A stretch of DNA of 64,000 nt from Falsiroseomonas sp051433165 (GTDB taxonomy: Bacteria > Pseudomonadota > Alphaproteobacteria > Acetobacterales > Acetobacteraceae), in NCBI RefSeq assembly GCF_051433165.1, contig NZ_JBHMFS010000015.1, positions 1 to 64,000 on the forward strand, read 5' to 3'. The notes under the pieces are model-generated. The model did not search any database, was not told the DNA's origin, and worked only from the letters and a program-made list of their open reading frames with translations. The position numbers were made by a program, and so were the translations under genes. Positions 49,817-59,850 of the stretch are shown piece by piece (the stretch's first letter is position 1; each line of letters opens with the position of its first letter).

Positions 49817-51103
49817 GTGCATGTCTTTCTCGACATCTCCCGTCTCCTGACCGTGGCCCACCGATCGGCGCCGTCCGGGATCGACCGGGTCGAGCTGGCC
49901 TATGCCCGCCACTGGGCGACGAATGATCCTTCGCACTGCACCTTCGTGGCGGAAGTCCCGCTGCTGGGCTTCGCGGCGCTGCCCACCTCCCTGGTTCGGG
50001 AATTGGTGGTGGCGCTGGAGGAATCCTGGGAAAGCGGTACCCGCCTGGCCGCCGGTTCCGCGCGTCGCGCCCGCCTGGCGCTGCCCTTCGGCCGTCCCGC
50101 ATTGAACGAGGCGCTGCGGCGGCCCGGCGACAAGTGCTTCCTGCTGGTGTCCCACCGCGCCCTGGAACGCCCTGCGCGCATTTCCAGCATGCGGCGCAAT
50201 GGCTGCCATTTCGTGCCGCTGATCCATGACCTGATCCCGCTGCACCACCCGGAATTCGCCCGCGCCGGCCAGGCCGAGAAACACAAGCGCCGCATCATCA
50301 CCACCGCCGCGCTGGCGGACGCCATTATCGTCAATTCGGAAGCGACGGCGGTGGAACTCTCCCCCTGGCTGGCGGCCAGGCCCGACCGGCCGCTGGTCGC
50401 CGTCGCCCCGCTCGGCGTCGCGCCGCCGGCGGTGGAGGCGCCGCCGGTGGCGCTGCGGCCCTATTTCGTGGCGCTCGGCACCATCGAGCCGCGCAAGAAC
50501 CACCTGCTGCTGCTGAACCTGTGGCGGCAGTTCGCCAGCACCATGGGCGGCGCCGCGCCGCGCCTGGTGGTGGTCGGCCGCCGCGGCTGGGAGAATGAGA
50601 ACGTGCTGGACATGCTGGAGCGGTGTTCCGCCCTGGATGGCCTGGTGCGCGAATGCGGGTCCCTGCCGGATCGGGAGGTCGCGTCATTGCTGCGTGGCGC
50701 GCGGGCCCTGCTGTTCCCCTCCTTCGCCGAGGGCTTCGGCCTGCCCCTGGCGGAAAGCCTGGCGCTCGGCGTGCCGGCCCTGGCCTCCGACCTGCCGGCG
50801 CTGCGGGAAGTCGGACGGCAGGTGCCGGACTACCTGGACCCGCTGGATGGCATGTCCTGGCGCAGCGCCGTGCTGGATTATGCCCGCCCGGACAGCGGCA
50901 GTCGCCGCGCCCAGATGGGCCGCATGGCCGGCTGGAAGCCGCCAAGCTGGGAAAACCATTTCGTCGCGGTGGAGCAGCTGTTCCGCGACCTGGTGAAGCG
51001 CCCATCGGAACGGACGGCGCCCAGCCCGGGGCTGCCAGAGCGTGACCGCGGCTGGTCCGCACCGGTTCCGAGTGCCGCCCGCCGTGACGAGGGGCTGTCA
51101 TGA
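49817..51103 (+). CDS. Glycosyltransferase family 4 protein
   Basis: 428 residues from the GTG at 49817 (AAGGAG 10 bases upstream). HVFLDISRLL and SGIDRVELAYARHW start a GT-B fold; the C-terminal half contains YFVALGTIEPRKNHLLLLNLWRQF, the acceptor/donor region GALRLVVVGRRGWENENVLDML-like stretch (RLVVVGRRGWENENVLDML) and the E-x7-E donor motif in PSFAEGFGLPLAESLALGVPALASD. It transfers a nucleotide-activated sugar, here presumably to a capsular polysaccharide. First gene of a run of five rightward genes with short gaps; the PKS begins 66 bases on. Confidence 0.9.
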   Translation: MHVFLDISRLLTVAHRSAPSGIDRVELAYARHWATNDPSHCTFVAEVPLLGFAALPTSLVRELVVALEESWESGTRLAAGSARRARLALPFGRPALNEALRRPGDKCFLLVSHRALERPARISSMRRNGCHFVPLIHDLIPLHHPEFARAGQAEKHKRRIITTAALADAIIVNSEATAVELSPWLAARPDRPLVAVAPLGVAPPAVEAPPVALRPYFVALGTIEPRKNHLLLLNLWRQFASTMGGAAPRLVVVGRRGWENENVLDMLERCSALDGLVRECGSLPDREVASLLRGARALLFPSFAEGFGLPLAESLALGVPALASDLPALREVGRQVPDYLDPLDGMSWRSAVLDYARPDSGSRRAQMGRMAGWKPPSWENHFVAVEQLFRDLVKRPSERTAPSPGLPERDRGWSAPVPSAARRDEGLS

Positions 51104-51169
51104 GGATGACCAGAGCCGGGCTTCCGCGGTCTGCGCGCCAGGCGCGCAGGCCCTGAGCGCAGTCCGGTC

Positions 51170-54100
51170 ATGAAATCCGCCCGCTCTCCCCGGGTGGTCC
51201 CGAAGCCCGCCGCAAAGCCCATCGCCATACTGGGCCTGGGCTGCCGGCTGCCTGGGGCCGCCGATGCCGATGCGCTGTGGTCGCTGCTGGAGACCGGCCG
51301 TGATGCCGTGACCACGGTGCCGGCGGACCGCTTCAACCAGGCTGCCTTCCTGCACCCACGCCGCAGCGAGCCGGGGCGGGCCTATACCTTCGCGGCCGGC
51401 ACGCTGGGCGATGTGCGCGGCTTCGATGCCGGCGCCTTCGGCATCTCCCCGCGTGAAGCGGCGGAGATGGACCCGCAGCAGCGCCTGCTGCTGGAGGTGA
51501 CGCTGGCGGCGATGGAGGATGCCGGTATGCGGCCCTCCGCCCTGGCGGGGCGCGATGTCGGCGTCTTCGTCGGCGGATCCTCCACCGACTACGGCGATCT
51601 GCGGCTGCTCGACCATGCCGGTGGCGATCGCTACTTCATGACCGGCAATGCGCTGTCGATCCTGTCCAACCGGCTGACCAACGTCTTCGACCTGCGCGGC
51701 CCGGCCGAGACCATCGACACCGCCTGCGCCTCCTCCCTCGTCGCGCTGCACGCCGCCTGCCAGGCCCTGGCGGAAGGGCGGCTGGAGGCGGCAGTGGTGG
51801 CGGGGGTGCAGATGCTGCTCTCGCCCTTCCCCTTCGTGGGATTCTCCCGCGCCGGCATGCTCTCCCCCACCGGGCGCTGCCGCGCCTTCACGGCGGGGGC
51901 AGATGGCTATGTGCGGGCGGAGGGTTCGGCGGCCTTCCTGCTGAAGCCGCTGGATGCGGCGCTGGCGGCGGGCGATGCGATCCGCGCCGTGATCCTGGGC
52001 AGCGGCGTCAGCGCGGTGGGGCGCAGCATCGGCCTGTCTTTGCCGAACCGGGATGCGCAGGCGAAGCTGATCCGCCAGGTGATGCAGGATGCCGGCGTCA
52101 CTGCCGACCGCCTGGCCTACTGGGAGGCACATGGCACCGGCACCCAGGCGGGCGATCCGGCCGAGGCCTGGGCGATCGGCCAGGCCGCGGCGGGGCGCGA
52201 CGCGCCGCTGCCGGTGGGCTCGATCAAGTCCAATATCGGCCATCTGGAGCCCGCCTCCGGCGTCGCCGGGCTGGCCAAGGCGCTGCTGGTGCTGGAACGC
52301 CGGCAGGTTCCGGCCACGCTGCATCAGGGTGAGCCGAACCCAAATATCGACTTCGCCGGGCTGAATATCCGGGTGCCGGCGGCGCTGGAGGCGCTAGCCG
52401 ATATCGCGCATCCGGTAGTGGGGGTTAATTCCTTCGGCTTCGGCGGCACCAACGCCTCCGTCCTGCTCGGCCCGGCCCCGGCGCCGCGGCGCGTCGCGAA
52501 GGTGGCCAAGGCTGGCCCGCCGCCGCCGCCGCCGCTGCTGCTCTCGGCACGGTCCGCCGCCGCACTATCCGCCCTGGCGGCGAATTGGGAAGCGCGGCTG
52601 GAATTGGCTGGCTCGGCGGAGGCGGCGGCGCTGGCGCGTGGCGCCGCCCGGCACCGGGACCTGCATCCGCACCGGCTGGTGCTGCGTGGCGCCGATGGGC
52701 CGGCGCTGGCCGGGGGCCTGGCCGATTGGCGGCGGGCGACGCCGAAGGCGCAGGCGGTGGCGGGCCTCGCCGCGGCCTCCGGCGGGCTGTGCTTCGTGTT
52801 CAGCGGCAATGGCGCGCAATTCGCCGGCATGGGCCGCATCGCGCTGGCCCAGTCGGCGCCGTTCCGCGCCGGGATGGCGGCCGCCGATGCCGTGCTGGCG
52901 CCGCTGCTCGGCTGGTCGCCGCTTGCCATGGTCGAGACAGGCGTGACGGCGGAACAGCTGGCCGCCACCGACATCGCCCAGCCGCTGCTGTTCGCCGTCC
53001 AGGTGGCCAGCCTGGGCGCGCTGGCTGCGGAGGGGCTGCGGCCGGACCTGGTGCTCGGCCATTCGGTGGGGGAGGTCGCCGCCGCCTATGCCGCCGGGCT
53101 GCTCGGCCTCACGGCTGCCTCGCGGCTGGTGGTCGCACGCTCCCGCCAGCAGCACCGCACCCGCGGCCAGGGCCGCATGGCCGCACTTGGCGCAACCGCG
53201 GCCGAGGCCACGGCGCTGATCGCTGCCGCCGGGCTGGAAGGCCGCGTCGAGATCGGCGCGCTGAACGGCCCCGCCGCGGTGACGCTGGCCGGGCCGGAGG
53301 CGGACCTCGCAGTGCTGCGGCAGGCGGCGGAGGCGCGGCGCCACGCCTATGTGGCGCTGGACCTGGACTATGCCTTCCACAGCGCGGCGATGGATGCGGT
53401 GCGGGACGGGCTGCTGGAGGAGCTGATCGGCCTGGCCGGCCAGCCCGGCACCGTGCCGATGATCTCGACCGTGACCGGGGAGGCACTGGCCTGCGATGCG
53501 GTCGGCCCGGTCTATTGGTGGCGCAACCTGCGCCAGCCGGTGAAGTTCGAGCCGGCGCTGCGCAACGCCATCGCCCAGGGCGCCCGGCTATTCCTGGAGG
53601 TCGGCCCCAACCCGGTGCTGCAATCCTACCTGCGGGAGACCGCCCGCGCGGCGGGGGTGGAAGCGGCAAACCTCGTCAGCCTCAGCAAGCGCGATGTCGA
53701 GGATGCGGACCCGTTCCCCGCCATCGCCGACCGCGCCTTCGCCGCCGGCGCCGATCCGCGCGGCGGCCCCGCCTTTGAAGGCATCACCACCACCCGCCTG
53801 CCGCTGACCCCCTTCGACCGCAAGCCGGTCTGGCAGCCGGAGACGGTGGAGGCGATCCGGCTGGTGGATCCGGTGCAGGACCACCCGCTGCTCGGCTTCC
53901 GCCGGGGTGCGGAGCCGGGGGTCTGGACCGTGTCGCTGGACACCGAGCTGATGCCCTGGCTGGCCGACCACCGGCTTGGTCCGGATGCGGTGCTGCCGGC
54001 CTCCGGCATGCTGGACATGGCACTCGCCGCCGCCCGCAGCCGCAATCCGGATGCCGCGGCGCTGGAGGTGGCGGAGTTCCGCATCCTGCGCGCGGTGCAG

Positions 54101-57100
54101 CTGGAACAGGGCCGGGCGCGGGAATTGCGCTGCACACTGGATGCCGCCACCGGCCTGTTCCGGATCGAGGGCCGCCGCCGCCTGTCGGAGGAAGCCTGGG
54201 CGCTGCATGCGGAAGGCGAGCTGCGGGTTGCCACCGCCACGGCGCTGGACCCGCCCGCCCTGCCACCCGGCCCCGGCGGCCGCCCCGCCGCGCTGGATGG
54301 TGCGGCGCTGCGCGGCATCGCCGCCCGCCTCGGCCTGACCTATGGCCCCGCCTTCGCCGCCGTGGACAGCGTGGCGCCGACGTCCGTACCGGGCCAGGTG
54401 CGGGTGCGGCTTTCGCTGCCTGACTCCGCGCCGCCGGATGCGGGCTACCTGCTGCACCCCTCGCGCCTCGATGGCGCCATGCAGGGGCTGTTCGCCCTAC
54501 TGACCGAAACGCCGCCGCCGCCCGGCACCGGCCTGGTGCCGGTGCGCTTCGGCCGGCTGGTGGCGCTGGCGGGCGCCGCGCCTGCGGTGAGCGCGGAGGT
54601 TACGTTGACCCGGCGTGGCGTCCGCTCCGCCACCGCGCGGATGGTGTTGCGGGATGCGCTGGGGCACATCGTCGCGCGTATCGAGGATGCGGTATTCCAG
54701 CGCTTCGCCCTGCCCGGCGCGGCCAGCGCGGAAGATGCCGTCTACCGCATTGGCCTCGCCCCGGCCGCGGATGGCGCGCCGCCCGCCCCGGCGCTGGCGC
54801 CCGCGCTAGAGGCCGCCCGCGCCGTTGCCGCGACGCTGGATTTGACCGAAATCTCCCTGCTGCTGGAGGCGCATGTGGCCGCCGCCGCCCAGGGTCTCTA
54901 CGCCGCCGAGCCGTCCCTGCACGAAGCCGAGCCCGAAGCCTCGGCCTATGAGGCCTTCCTGCGCCGCGCGCTGGTCGAGGATGGCGCGGCGGAGCCGGTG
55001 CAGAAGGGCACGCCGGGCGGCATCCGCCTGCTGCCCGACAATGCGCTGCCGGAGGCCGCCGAGATCTGGCGTTCCGTCCTGGCGGAACAGCCGGCGCTGG
55101 CGCTCGACCTCGCCTGGATCGCGGAAGCCGCCGAACGCCTGCCGGATGCGCTGCATGGCCGCACCCGCGACCCCGCGCCACCGCCGGCGCAGGGCGAGGG
55201 CATGGCCAGGCTGGCGGAAGCGCTGGCTGCCGCCGTCGGCGCGCTGGCCGCCGCCTGGCCCGAGACACGGCCGTTGCGCATCCTGGAGGTGGGCGCCGCC
55301 GGCGGTGTGCTGGCGCGGCGCGTGCTGGCGCGGCTGGCGCCGATGGGCCGCGCTTTGGTCTATGTCGCGGCCGGGGAGGGGCGGGTGCCACTGCCCGAAT
55401 TGCCGGAGGGCATGCCGGCGGGCAGCGAGATCCGCGGCGTCACCTGGGACCCCTTGGGCGAGGCGCCGCCGCCACTGGTCGCGGACCTCGTCATCGGCCT
55501 GGCGCCGGCCGCCCGCGCCAAGGCCGGCACCACGCTGGCCACCGCGCTCCGCTCGGCACTGGCCGAGGGCGGCGCGCTGCTGTTGGTGGAACCGCTGCCG
55601 GGCCGCGTCTGGACTTTTGTTTGCGGCCAGGACCCTGCCTGGTGGACCGGCCTCGGGCCGGATGCGGCGGGTGGCTCGGCCGGTGGGGCGCTGCCGGATG
55701 CGGCGCTGTGGCTCGGCCGGCTTGCGGAGGGTGGTTTTCGCGCCTCCGTTGCCGAGCCGCTGTCCTGCGCCCCCTGGCCGGCGCTGCTGCTGGCCGCCGA
55801 ACAGCCGCCGCCCCCCGCCGCCGCACCGCCCGCGCCGCCGCGCAGCCTGGTGCTGGCGGATGCCGAATCGGCACCGCTCGCCGATGCCCTGGCCGCAAGG
55901 CTGCGGCGCCGTGGCGCGGAGGTGGAGCGTGCGGGTCTGGAGGAACTTCCTGCCGCCCGCCTGCGCGGCCTGCGCCTGATTGTGCTGGCAGGGCCGGAAG
56001 AACCGGCGCTGGCCGCGACGCTCGCCACCGTCACCCGTCTGGCGGAGGCCGCCGTGGGTGTCGCCGCAGGCTTTGTGCTGGTGACCCAGGGCGGGCTGCA
56101 ACCGCCGGAGGGCTGCCATGTGCCGCAGGCCGCCGCCCTGCTCGGCCTGGCCCGCGTGCTGACGAACGAAATGCCGGCGTTGCGCCCGCGGCGCATCGAC
56201 CTCGCGCCCGGCCTGGCGCCGGAGGCCGCGGCGCGGCGCCTGGCTGCCGAGTTGGCGCAGCCGGTGCCGGAGGCGGAGGTGACGCTCGGCCCCGATGCGC
56301 GGCTGGTGCCCCGCCTGCAACGCGGCCTGACCACGCCGGCACCCGGCGGGCCGCTGGCGCTCGGCATCGGCCAACCCGGCCGCCTCGGCACGCTGCGCTG
56401 GGAGGCCGCGAGCGTTCGCGCGCCCGGCCCTGGTGAGGTGGCGTTGCGCGTCGAGGCCGCGGGCCTGAATTTCCGCGACCTGATGTGGGCGCAGGGGCTG
56501 CTGCCGGAGGAAGTGCTGGAGGCGGGCTTCGCCGGCCCGACACTCGGCATGGAATGCGCCGGCATCGTCGAGCAGGCCGGGCCGGGTGTCGCGCTGCGCC
56601 CGGGCACACGGGTGTTCGGCTTCGCCCCCGGCGCGCTGGCCGCCCGCGTCATCACCCGGGTGGAGGCGATCGCGCCGCTGCCGGAGGGGCTGGACCCGGT
56701 CCAGGCCGCGACCATCCCGGTGGCCTTCATGACCGCGCTGCATGCGCTGGAGACCTGCGCCGACCTGCAAGCGGGCGAAACGGTGCTGATCCATGGCGGC
56801 GCTGGCGCCGTGGGTCTCGCCGCCTTGCAGGTGGCGCAGTCGATCGGCGCGCGCATCGCGATGACCGCCGGCAGCGCCGCCAAGCGCGCCTTCCTGCGTG
56901 CCGCCGGGGCGGAACTGGTGCTGGACAGCCGCGACCCCGGTTTCGCCGACGCGCTCCGCGCCGTCTGGCCGGAGGGAGTGGATGTGGTGCTGAACTCCCT
57001 GGCCGGAGAGGCGATGGAGCGCTCGCTGGGCCTGGTGAAGCCGTTCGGGCGCTTCGTGGAGCTCGGCAAGCGCGACTATGTCGAGAACCGCCGCGCGCCG

Positions 57101-58492
57101 ATCCGCCCGCTGCGCCGCAATGCCAGCTATTTCGCGGTGGATGTGGATGAGCTGCCGCGCGCCCGCCCGGGCCAAGCCTCCCGCTTGTTAAGCCAGGTGC
57201 GGGACCGGTTGCAGGACGGCACGCTGCGGCCGCTGCCGCATGCGCTGTTCGGGCCGGAGGAGGTTGAGGCCGCCTTCCGCACGCTGCAGGCCTCGGCCCA
57301 TATCGGCAAGCTGGTGATCCGCCCGCCGGCCGAACGCCCCGCCGCCGCCGCGCCCTGGGCGCCGCCTGTGGACCAGACCATCATCGTCGTCGGCGGCACG
57401 CGCGGCTTCGGCCTTGCCACGGCGCGCTGGCTGGTCGGGCAGGGGGCGAAGCACCTGGCGCTGATCGGCCGCAGCGGCGGGGAGGAAGCGGCCGCCGCGC
57501 TGCGCGAGCTTTCGGCGCTCGGCGCCCGCCCCGCATTGCATCTGTGCGATGCGGCGGATGCTGAGGGGCTTGGGGCGGCACTGACGAAAATACGGGCGGC
57601 GCGGCCGATTGGGGGCGTGGTGCATTGCGCGGCGGTGCTGGATGATGGCGCCGCCACGGCGATGAATGCCGCCCGGTTCCGCCAGGTTCTGGCGCCCAAG
57701 CTGCGGGCGGCGGAGAATCTGGACCGGCTGACCTCGGGCGATCCGCTCACGCTGTTCCTGCTGTTCAGCTCCGCCACCACCACCTTCGGCAATCCCGGCC
57801 AGGCCAATTATGTGGCCGCCAATGCGGCGCTGGAGGCGCTGGCCCGACGGCGCCGTGCCGCCGGCCGCCCGGCGCTGGCCATCGGCTGGGGCCCGATCGC
57901 CGATGTCGGCATGCTGGCCGCTGACCGGGAGAAGGCGGAGAAGCTGAACCGCCGCCTCGGCGTGACGGGCATGACCGCGGCCGAATCGCTGGCCGCGCTG
58001 CCGGCTTTGCTGGCCGCCGCCGATGCCGCGCCGCTGCTGGTGCGCCTGTCCAATGGCGAGGGCCGCATCGCCCTGCCGATCATGGCCGAGCCGATGCTGG
58101 GCGCGCTGGCCGGCGTGGAGGCGCCCGCCTCCTCCGACGATCTGCGCGCCCGCCTGCCCACCCTGCCACGGGCGGAGGCGGAGGCGCTGATCCTGCGCCT
58201 GGTGACGGAGGAGATCGCCCGCATCCTGCGGCTTCCGGCGGAAGCCGTGGCGGCGGATGCGGCGGTGACCGGGCTGGGCCTCGACAGCCTCGGCGCGCTG
58301 GAGTTGCGCGGCGGGCTGGAACAGCGCCTCGGCATGCAGGTGGCGCTCGCGGCGCTCACGGAGGAGTTGACGGTGGGGGGCCTGGCGCGGCAGATCGCGG
58401 AGGCGGCACTGGCGCCAGCGGGCGACGAGGCGACCATCTCCATGCTGATGGAATCCTTCGAACCCAGCGCCGGGGTGCGCGCGGCCGAATAG
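51170..58492 (+). CDS. Highly reducing type I polyketide synthase, RkpA-like
   Basis: 2440 residues in one module. KS (about 16-440): Cys186 in DTACASSL, His321 in EAHGTGT, His358 in NIGHLEP. AT (about 540-830): Ser632 in GHSVGE and YAFHS, a mixed malonyl-type signature. DH (about 900-1190): His934 in DHRLGPDAVLP and Asp1101 in RLDGAMQ. About 1240-1560 holds a methyltransferase-like core (RILEVGAAGGVLARRV) with weak later motifs. ER (about 1715-2050): HGGAGAVGLAALQVA. KR (about 2068-2260): VVGGTRGFGLA, Tyr in GQANYVAANAALE. ACP: Ser2373 in GLDSLGALE. All reducing domains look active, so a saturated fatty-like chain is expected. No thioesterase; release by the downstream synthase is inferred. 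Confidence 0.93.
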   Translation: MKSARSPRVVPKPAAKPIAILGLGCRLPGAADADALWSLLETGRDAVTTVPADRFNQAAFLHPRRSEPGRAYTFAAGTLGDVRGFDAGAFGISPREAAEMDPQQRLLLEVTLAAMEDAGMRPSALAGRDVGVFVGGSSTDYGDLRLLDHAGGDRYFMTGNALSILSNRLTNVFDLRGPAETIDTACASSLVALHAACQALAEGRLEAAVVAGVQMLLSPFPFVGFSRAGMLSPTGRCRAFTAGADGYVRAEGSAAFLLKPLDAALAAGDAIRAVILGSGVSAVGRSIGLSLPNRDAQAKLIRQVMQDAGVTADRLAYWEAHGTGTQAGDPAEAWAIGQAAAGRDAPLPVGSIKSNIGHLEPASGVAGLAKALLVLERRQVPATLHQGEPNPNIDFAGLNIRVPAALEALADIAHPVVGVNSFGFGGTNASVLLGPAPAPRRVAKVAKAGPPPPPPLLLSARSAAALSALAANWEARLELAGSAEAAALARGAARHRDLHPHRLVLRGADGPALAGGLADWRRATPKAQAVAGLAAASGGLCFVFSGNGAQFAGMGRIALAQSAPFRAGMAAADAVLAPLLGWSPLAMVETGVTAEQLAATDIAQPLLFAVQVASLGALAAEGLRPDLVLGHSVGEVAAAYAAGLLGLTAASRLVVARSRQQHRTRGQGRMAALGATAAEATALIAAAGLEGRVEIGALNGPAAVTLAGPEADLAVLRQAAEARRHAYVALDLDYAFHSAAMDAVRDGLLEELIGLAGQPGTVPMISTVTGEALACDAVGPVYWWRNLRQPVKFEPALRNAIAQGARLFLEVGPNPVLQSYLRETARAAGVEAANLVSLSKRDVEDADPFPAIADRAFAAGADPRGGPAFEGITTTRLPLTPFDRKPVWQPETVEAIRLVDPVQDHPLLGFRRGAEPGVWTVSLDTELMPWLADHRLGPDAVLPASGMLDMALAAARSRNPDAAALEVAEFRILRAVQLEQGRARELRCTLDAATGLFRIEGRRRLSEEAWALHAEGELRVATATALDPPALPPGPGGRPAALDGAALRGIAARLGLTYGPAFAAVDSVAPTSVPGQVRVRLSLPDSAPPDAGYLLHPSRLDGAMQGLFALLTETPPPPGTGLVPVRFGRLVALAGAAPAVSAEVTLTRRGVRSATARMVLRDALGHIVARIEDAVFQRFALPGAASAEDAVYRIGLAPAADGAPPAPALAPALEAARAVAATLDLTEISLLLEAHVAAAAQGLYAAEPSLHEAEPEASAYEAFLRRALVEDGAAEPVQKGTPGGIRLLPDNALPEAAEIWRSVLAEQPALALDLAWIAEAAERLPDALHGRTRDPAPPPAQGEGMARLAEALAAAVGALAAAWPETRPLRILEVGAAGGVLARRVLARLAPMGRALVYVAAGEGRVPLPELPEGMPAGSEIRGVTWDPLGEAPPPLVADLVIGLAPAARAKAGTTLATALRSALAEGGALLLVEPLPGRVWTFVCGQDPAWWTGLGPDAAGGSAGGALPDAALWLGRLAEGGFRASVAEPLSCAPWPALLLAAEQPPPPAAAPPAPPRSLVLADAESAPLADALAARLRRRGAEVERAGLEELPAARLRGLRLIVLAGPEEPALAATLATVTRLAEAAVGVAAGFVLVTQGGLQPPEGCHVPQAAALLGLARVLTNEMPALRPRRIDLAPGLAPEAAARRLAAELAQPVPEAEVTLGPDARLVPRLQRGLTTPAPGGPLALGIGQPGRLGTLRWEAASVRAPGPGEVALRVEAAGLNFRDLMWAQGLLPEEVLEAGFAGPTLGMECAGIVEQAGPGVALRPGTRVFGFAPGALAARVITRVEAIAPLPEGLDPVQAATIPVAFMTALHALETCADLQAGETVLIHGGAGAVGLAALQVAQSIGARIAMTAGSAAKRAFLRAAGAELVLDSRDPGFADALRAVWPEGVDVVLNSLAGEAMERSLGLVKPFGRFVELGKRDYVENRRAPIRPLRRNASYFAVDVDELPRARPGQASRLLSQVRDRLQDGTLRPLPHALFGPEEVEAAFRTLQASAHIGKLVIRPPAERPAAAAPWAPPVDQTIIVVGGTRGFGLATARWLVGQGAKHLALIGRSGGEEAAAALRELSALGARPALHLCDAADAEGLGAALTKIRAARPIGGVVHCAAVLDDGAATAMNAARFRQVLAPKLRAAENLDRLTSGDPLTLFLLFSSATTTFGNPGQANYVAANAALEALARRRRAAGRPALAIGWGPIADVGMLAADREKAEKLNRRLGVTGMTAAESLAALPALLAAADAAPLLVRLSNGEGRIALPIMAEPMLGALAGVEAPASSDDLRARLPTLPRAEAEALILRLVTEEIARILRLPAEAVAADAAVTGLGLDSLGALELRGGLEQRLGMQVALAALTEELTVGGLARQIAEAALAPAGDEATISMLMESFEPSAGVRAAE

Positions 58493-58527
58493 CGGCCGGC
58501 GAAGCAGTCAGGGATCAGCACCACAGC

Positions 58528-59850
58528 ATGAGTCGCGGTCAGGGATTCGGTCTATCCAACGCCGCGCGACTTGCGCTGGTCCAACGCTTGGCACGGCGGC
58601 GGGAAGGGCAGGATGCCCAGGCGGCCTCGGACCAGAAGGGCTTCGGCGCCATCCAGGGCCTGCGCGATTTCGGCCTGATGCAGGAAGCGATGGGCGCGCT
58701 GTCCATCGAAAGCCCGTTCTTCCGCGCGCATGAGGGCAGGGCCGGCGCGCACAGCCTGATCGGCAACCGCGACACCATCAATTTCGGCTCCTACGATTAT
58801 CTTGGGCTGAACGGCGATGCGCGGCTGCACAAGGCGGCTGCCGCTGCGATGGCGCGCTACGGCATTTCGGCCAGCGCATCCCGGCTGGTGTCCGGCGAAA
58901 GGCCGGTGCATGGGGAGCTGGAGCGGCGGCTGGCGGCGCATTACGGCCAGCAGGCGGCACTCGCCTTCGTCAGCGGCCATGCCACCAACGTAACTGTGAT
59001 CGGCCATCTGATGGGGCCGCGCGACGTCATCGTGCACGACGCCGCCATCCACAATTCCTGCGTCGAGGGTGCCAAGCTGTCCGGCGCGCGGCGCGTCTCC
59101 TTCGCCCATAACGATGTTCGCGCGGCGGAGCGCGAGATGGCCGCCGTGCGACGCAGCGCCGGGCGGGCGCTGCTGCTGGTGGAGGGGCATTATTCCATGG
59201 ATGGCGACGTGCCGGACCTGGCTGCGCTGGTCCGCATCGCCCGCAAGCATGATGCCTGGCTGATGGTGGATGACGCGCACGGCCTCGGCTGCGTCGGCGC
59301 CACCGGCAAGGGGGTGTTCGAGGCCGCCGGCGTCGATCCCGCCGAGGTCGATATCTGGATGGGCACCCTGTCCAAGACGCTCTGTGCCGCCGGCGGCTAC
59401 ATCGCCGCCCGCGCCGACCTGATCGACTGGATGCGCCATACCGTGCCGGGCTTCGTCTATTCGGTGGGCCTGTCGCCGATGCTGGCGGCCTCCGCCGCCG
59501 CGGCGATGGATGTGATGGCGGCGGAGCCTTGGCGGGTGACCAAGCTCCAGGCGAATTCGACGCTGTTCCGCGACCTGTGCCGGGCGCGCGGCTTCGATAC
59601 CGGCACCTCGGAGGGCCTCGGCATCGTGCCGGTGGTGCTCGGCAGTTCCGTGCGCGCCATCCGGGTTTCGGCGGCCCTGCTGGACCATGGCGTGAACGCG
59701 CTGCCCATCGTCTTCCCGGCGGTGCCGGAAAAGCTGGCGCGGCTGCGCTTCTTCATCTCCGCCGAGCATTCCGAACAGGATGTGCGGGACGCCGTGGCCG
59801 CGCTGGTGGCGGCGACGGATGGCGTCGCGCCGGCCGACCTGGCCGGGTGA
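58528..59850 (+). CDS. PLP-dependent alpha-oxoamine synthase (AONS/SPT family), RkpG-like
   Basis: 440 residues. The family joins an acyl thioester to an amino acid with loss of CO2 (8-amino-7-oxononanoate synthase, serine palmitoyltransferase). Seen: NFGSYDYLGLNGDARLHKAAAAAMARYGISASASRLVSG, HDAAIHNSCVEGAKLSGAR, EGHYSMDGDVPDLAALV, VDDAHGLGCVG and PLP lysine Lys283 in GTLSKTLCAAGGYIA. About 60 extra residues at the N-terminus (FGLSNAARLALVQRLARRR) could dock an ACP. It lies 35 bases after the PKS and probably takes its ACP-bound chain. No bioF neighbours are present, so biotin synthesis is unlikely. Confidence 0.92.
   Translation: MSRGQGFGLSNAARLALVQRLARRREGQDAQAASDQKGFGAIQGLRDFGLMQEAMGALSIESPFFRAHEGRAGAHSLIGNRDTINFGSYDYLGLNGDARLHKAAAAAMARYGISASASRLVSGERPVHGELERRLAAHYGQQAALAFVSGHATNVTVIGHLMGPRDVIVHDAAIHNSCVEGAKLSGARRVSFAHNDVRAAEREMAAVRRSAGRALLLVEGHYSMDGDVPDLAALVRIARKHDAWLMVDDAHGLGCVGATGKGVFEAAGVDPAEVDIWMGTLSKTLCAAGGYIAARADLIDWMRHTVPGFVYSVGLSPMLAASAAAAMDVMAAEPWRVTKLQANSTLFRDLCRARGFDTGTSEGLGIVPVVLGSSVRAIRVSAALLDHGVNALPIVFPAVPEKLARLRFFISAEHSEQDVRDAVAALVAATDGVAPADLAG

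Noticed and set aside
54806..57175. A 789-codon open frame antisense to the PKS
   Set aside because: Low-complexity Arg, Gly, Gln product without motifs; the PKS frame is continuous and fully domain-structured.
58528..59850. Biotin synthesis gene bioF
   Set aside because: Same family, but no other bio gene is near, the N-terminus is extended, and the PKS and capsule context favours an RkpG-like role.
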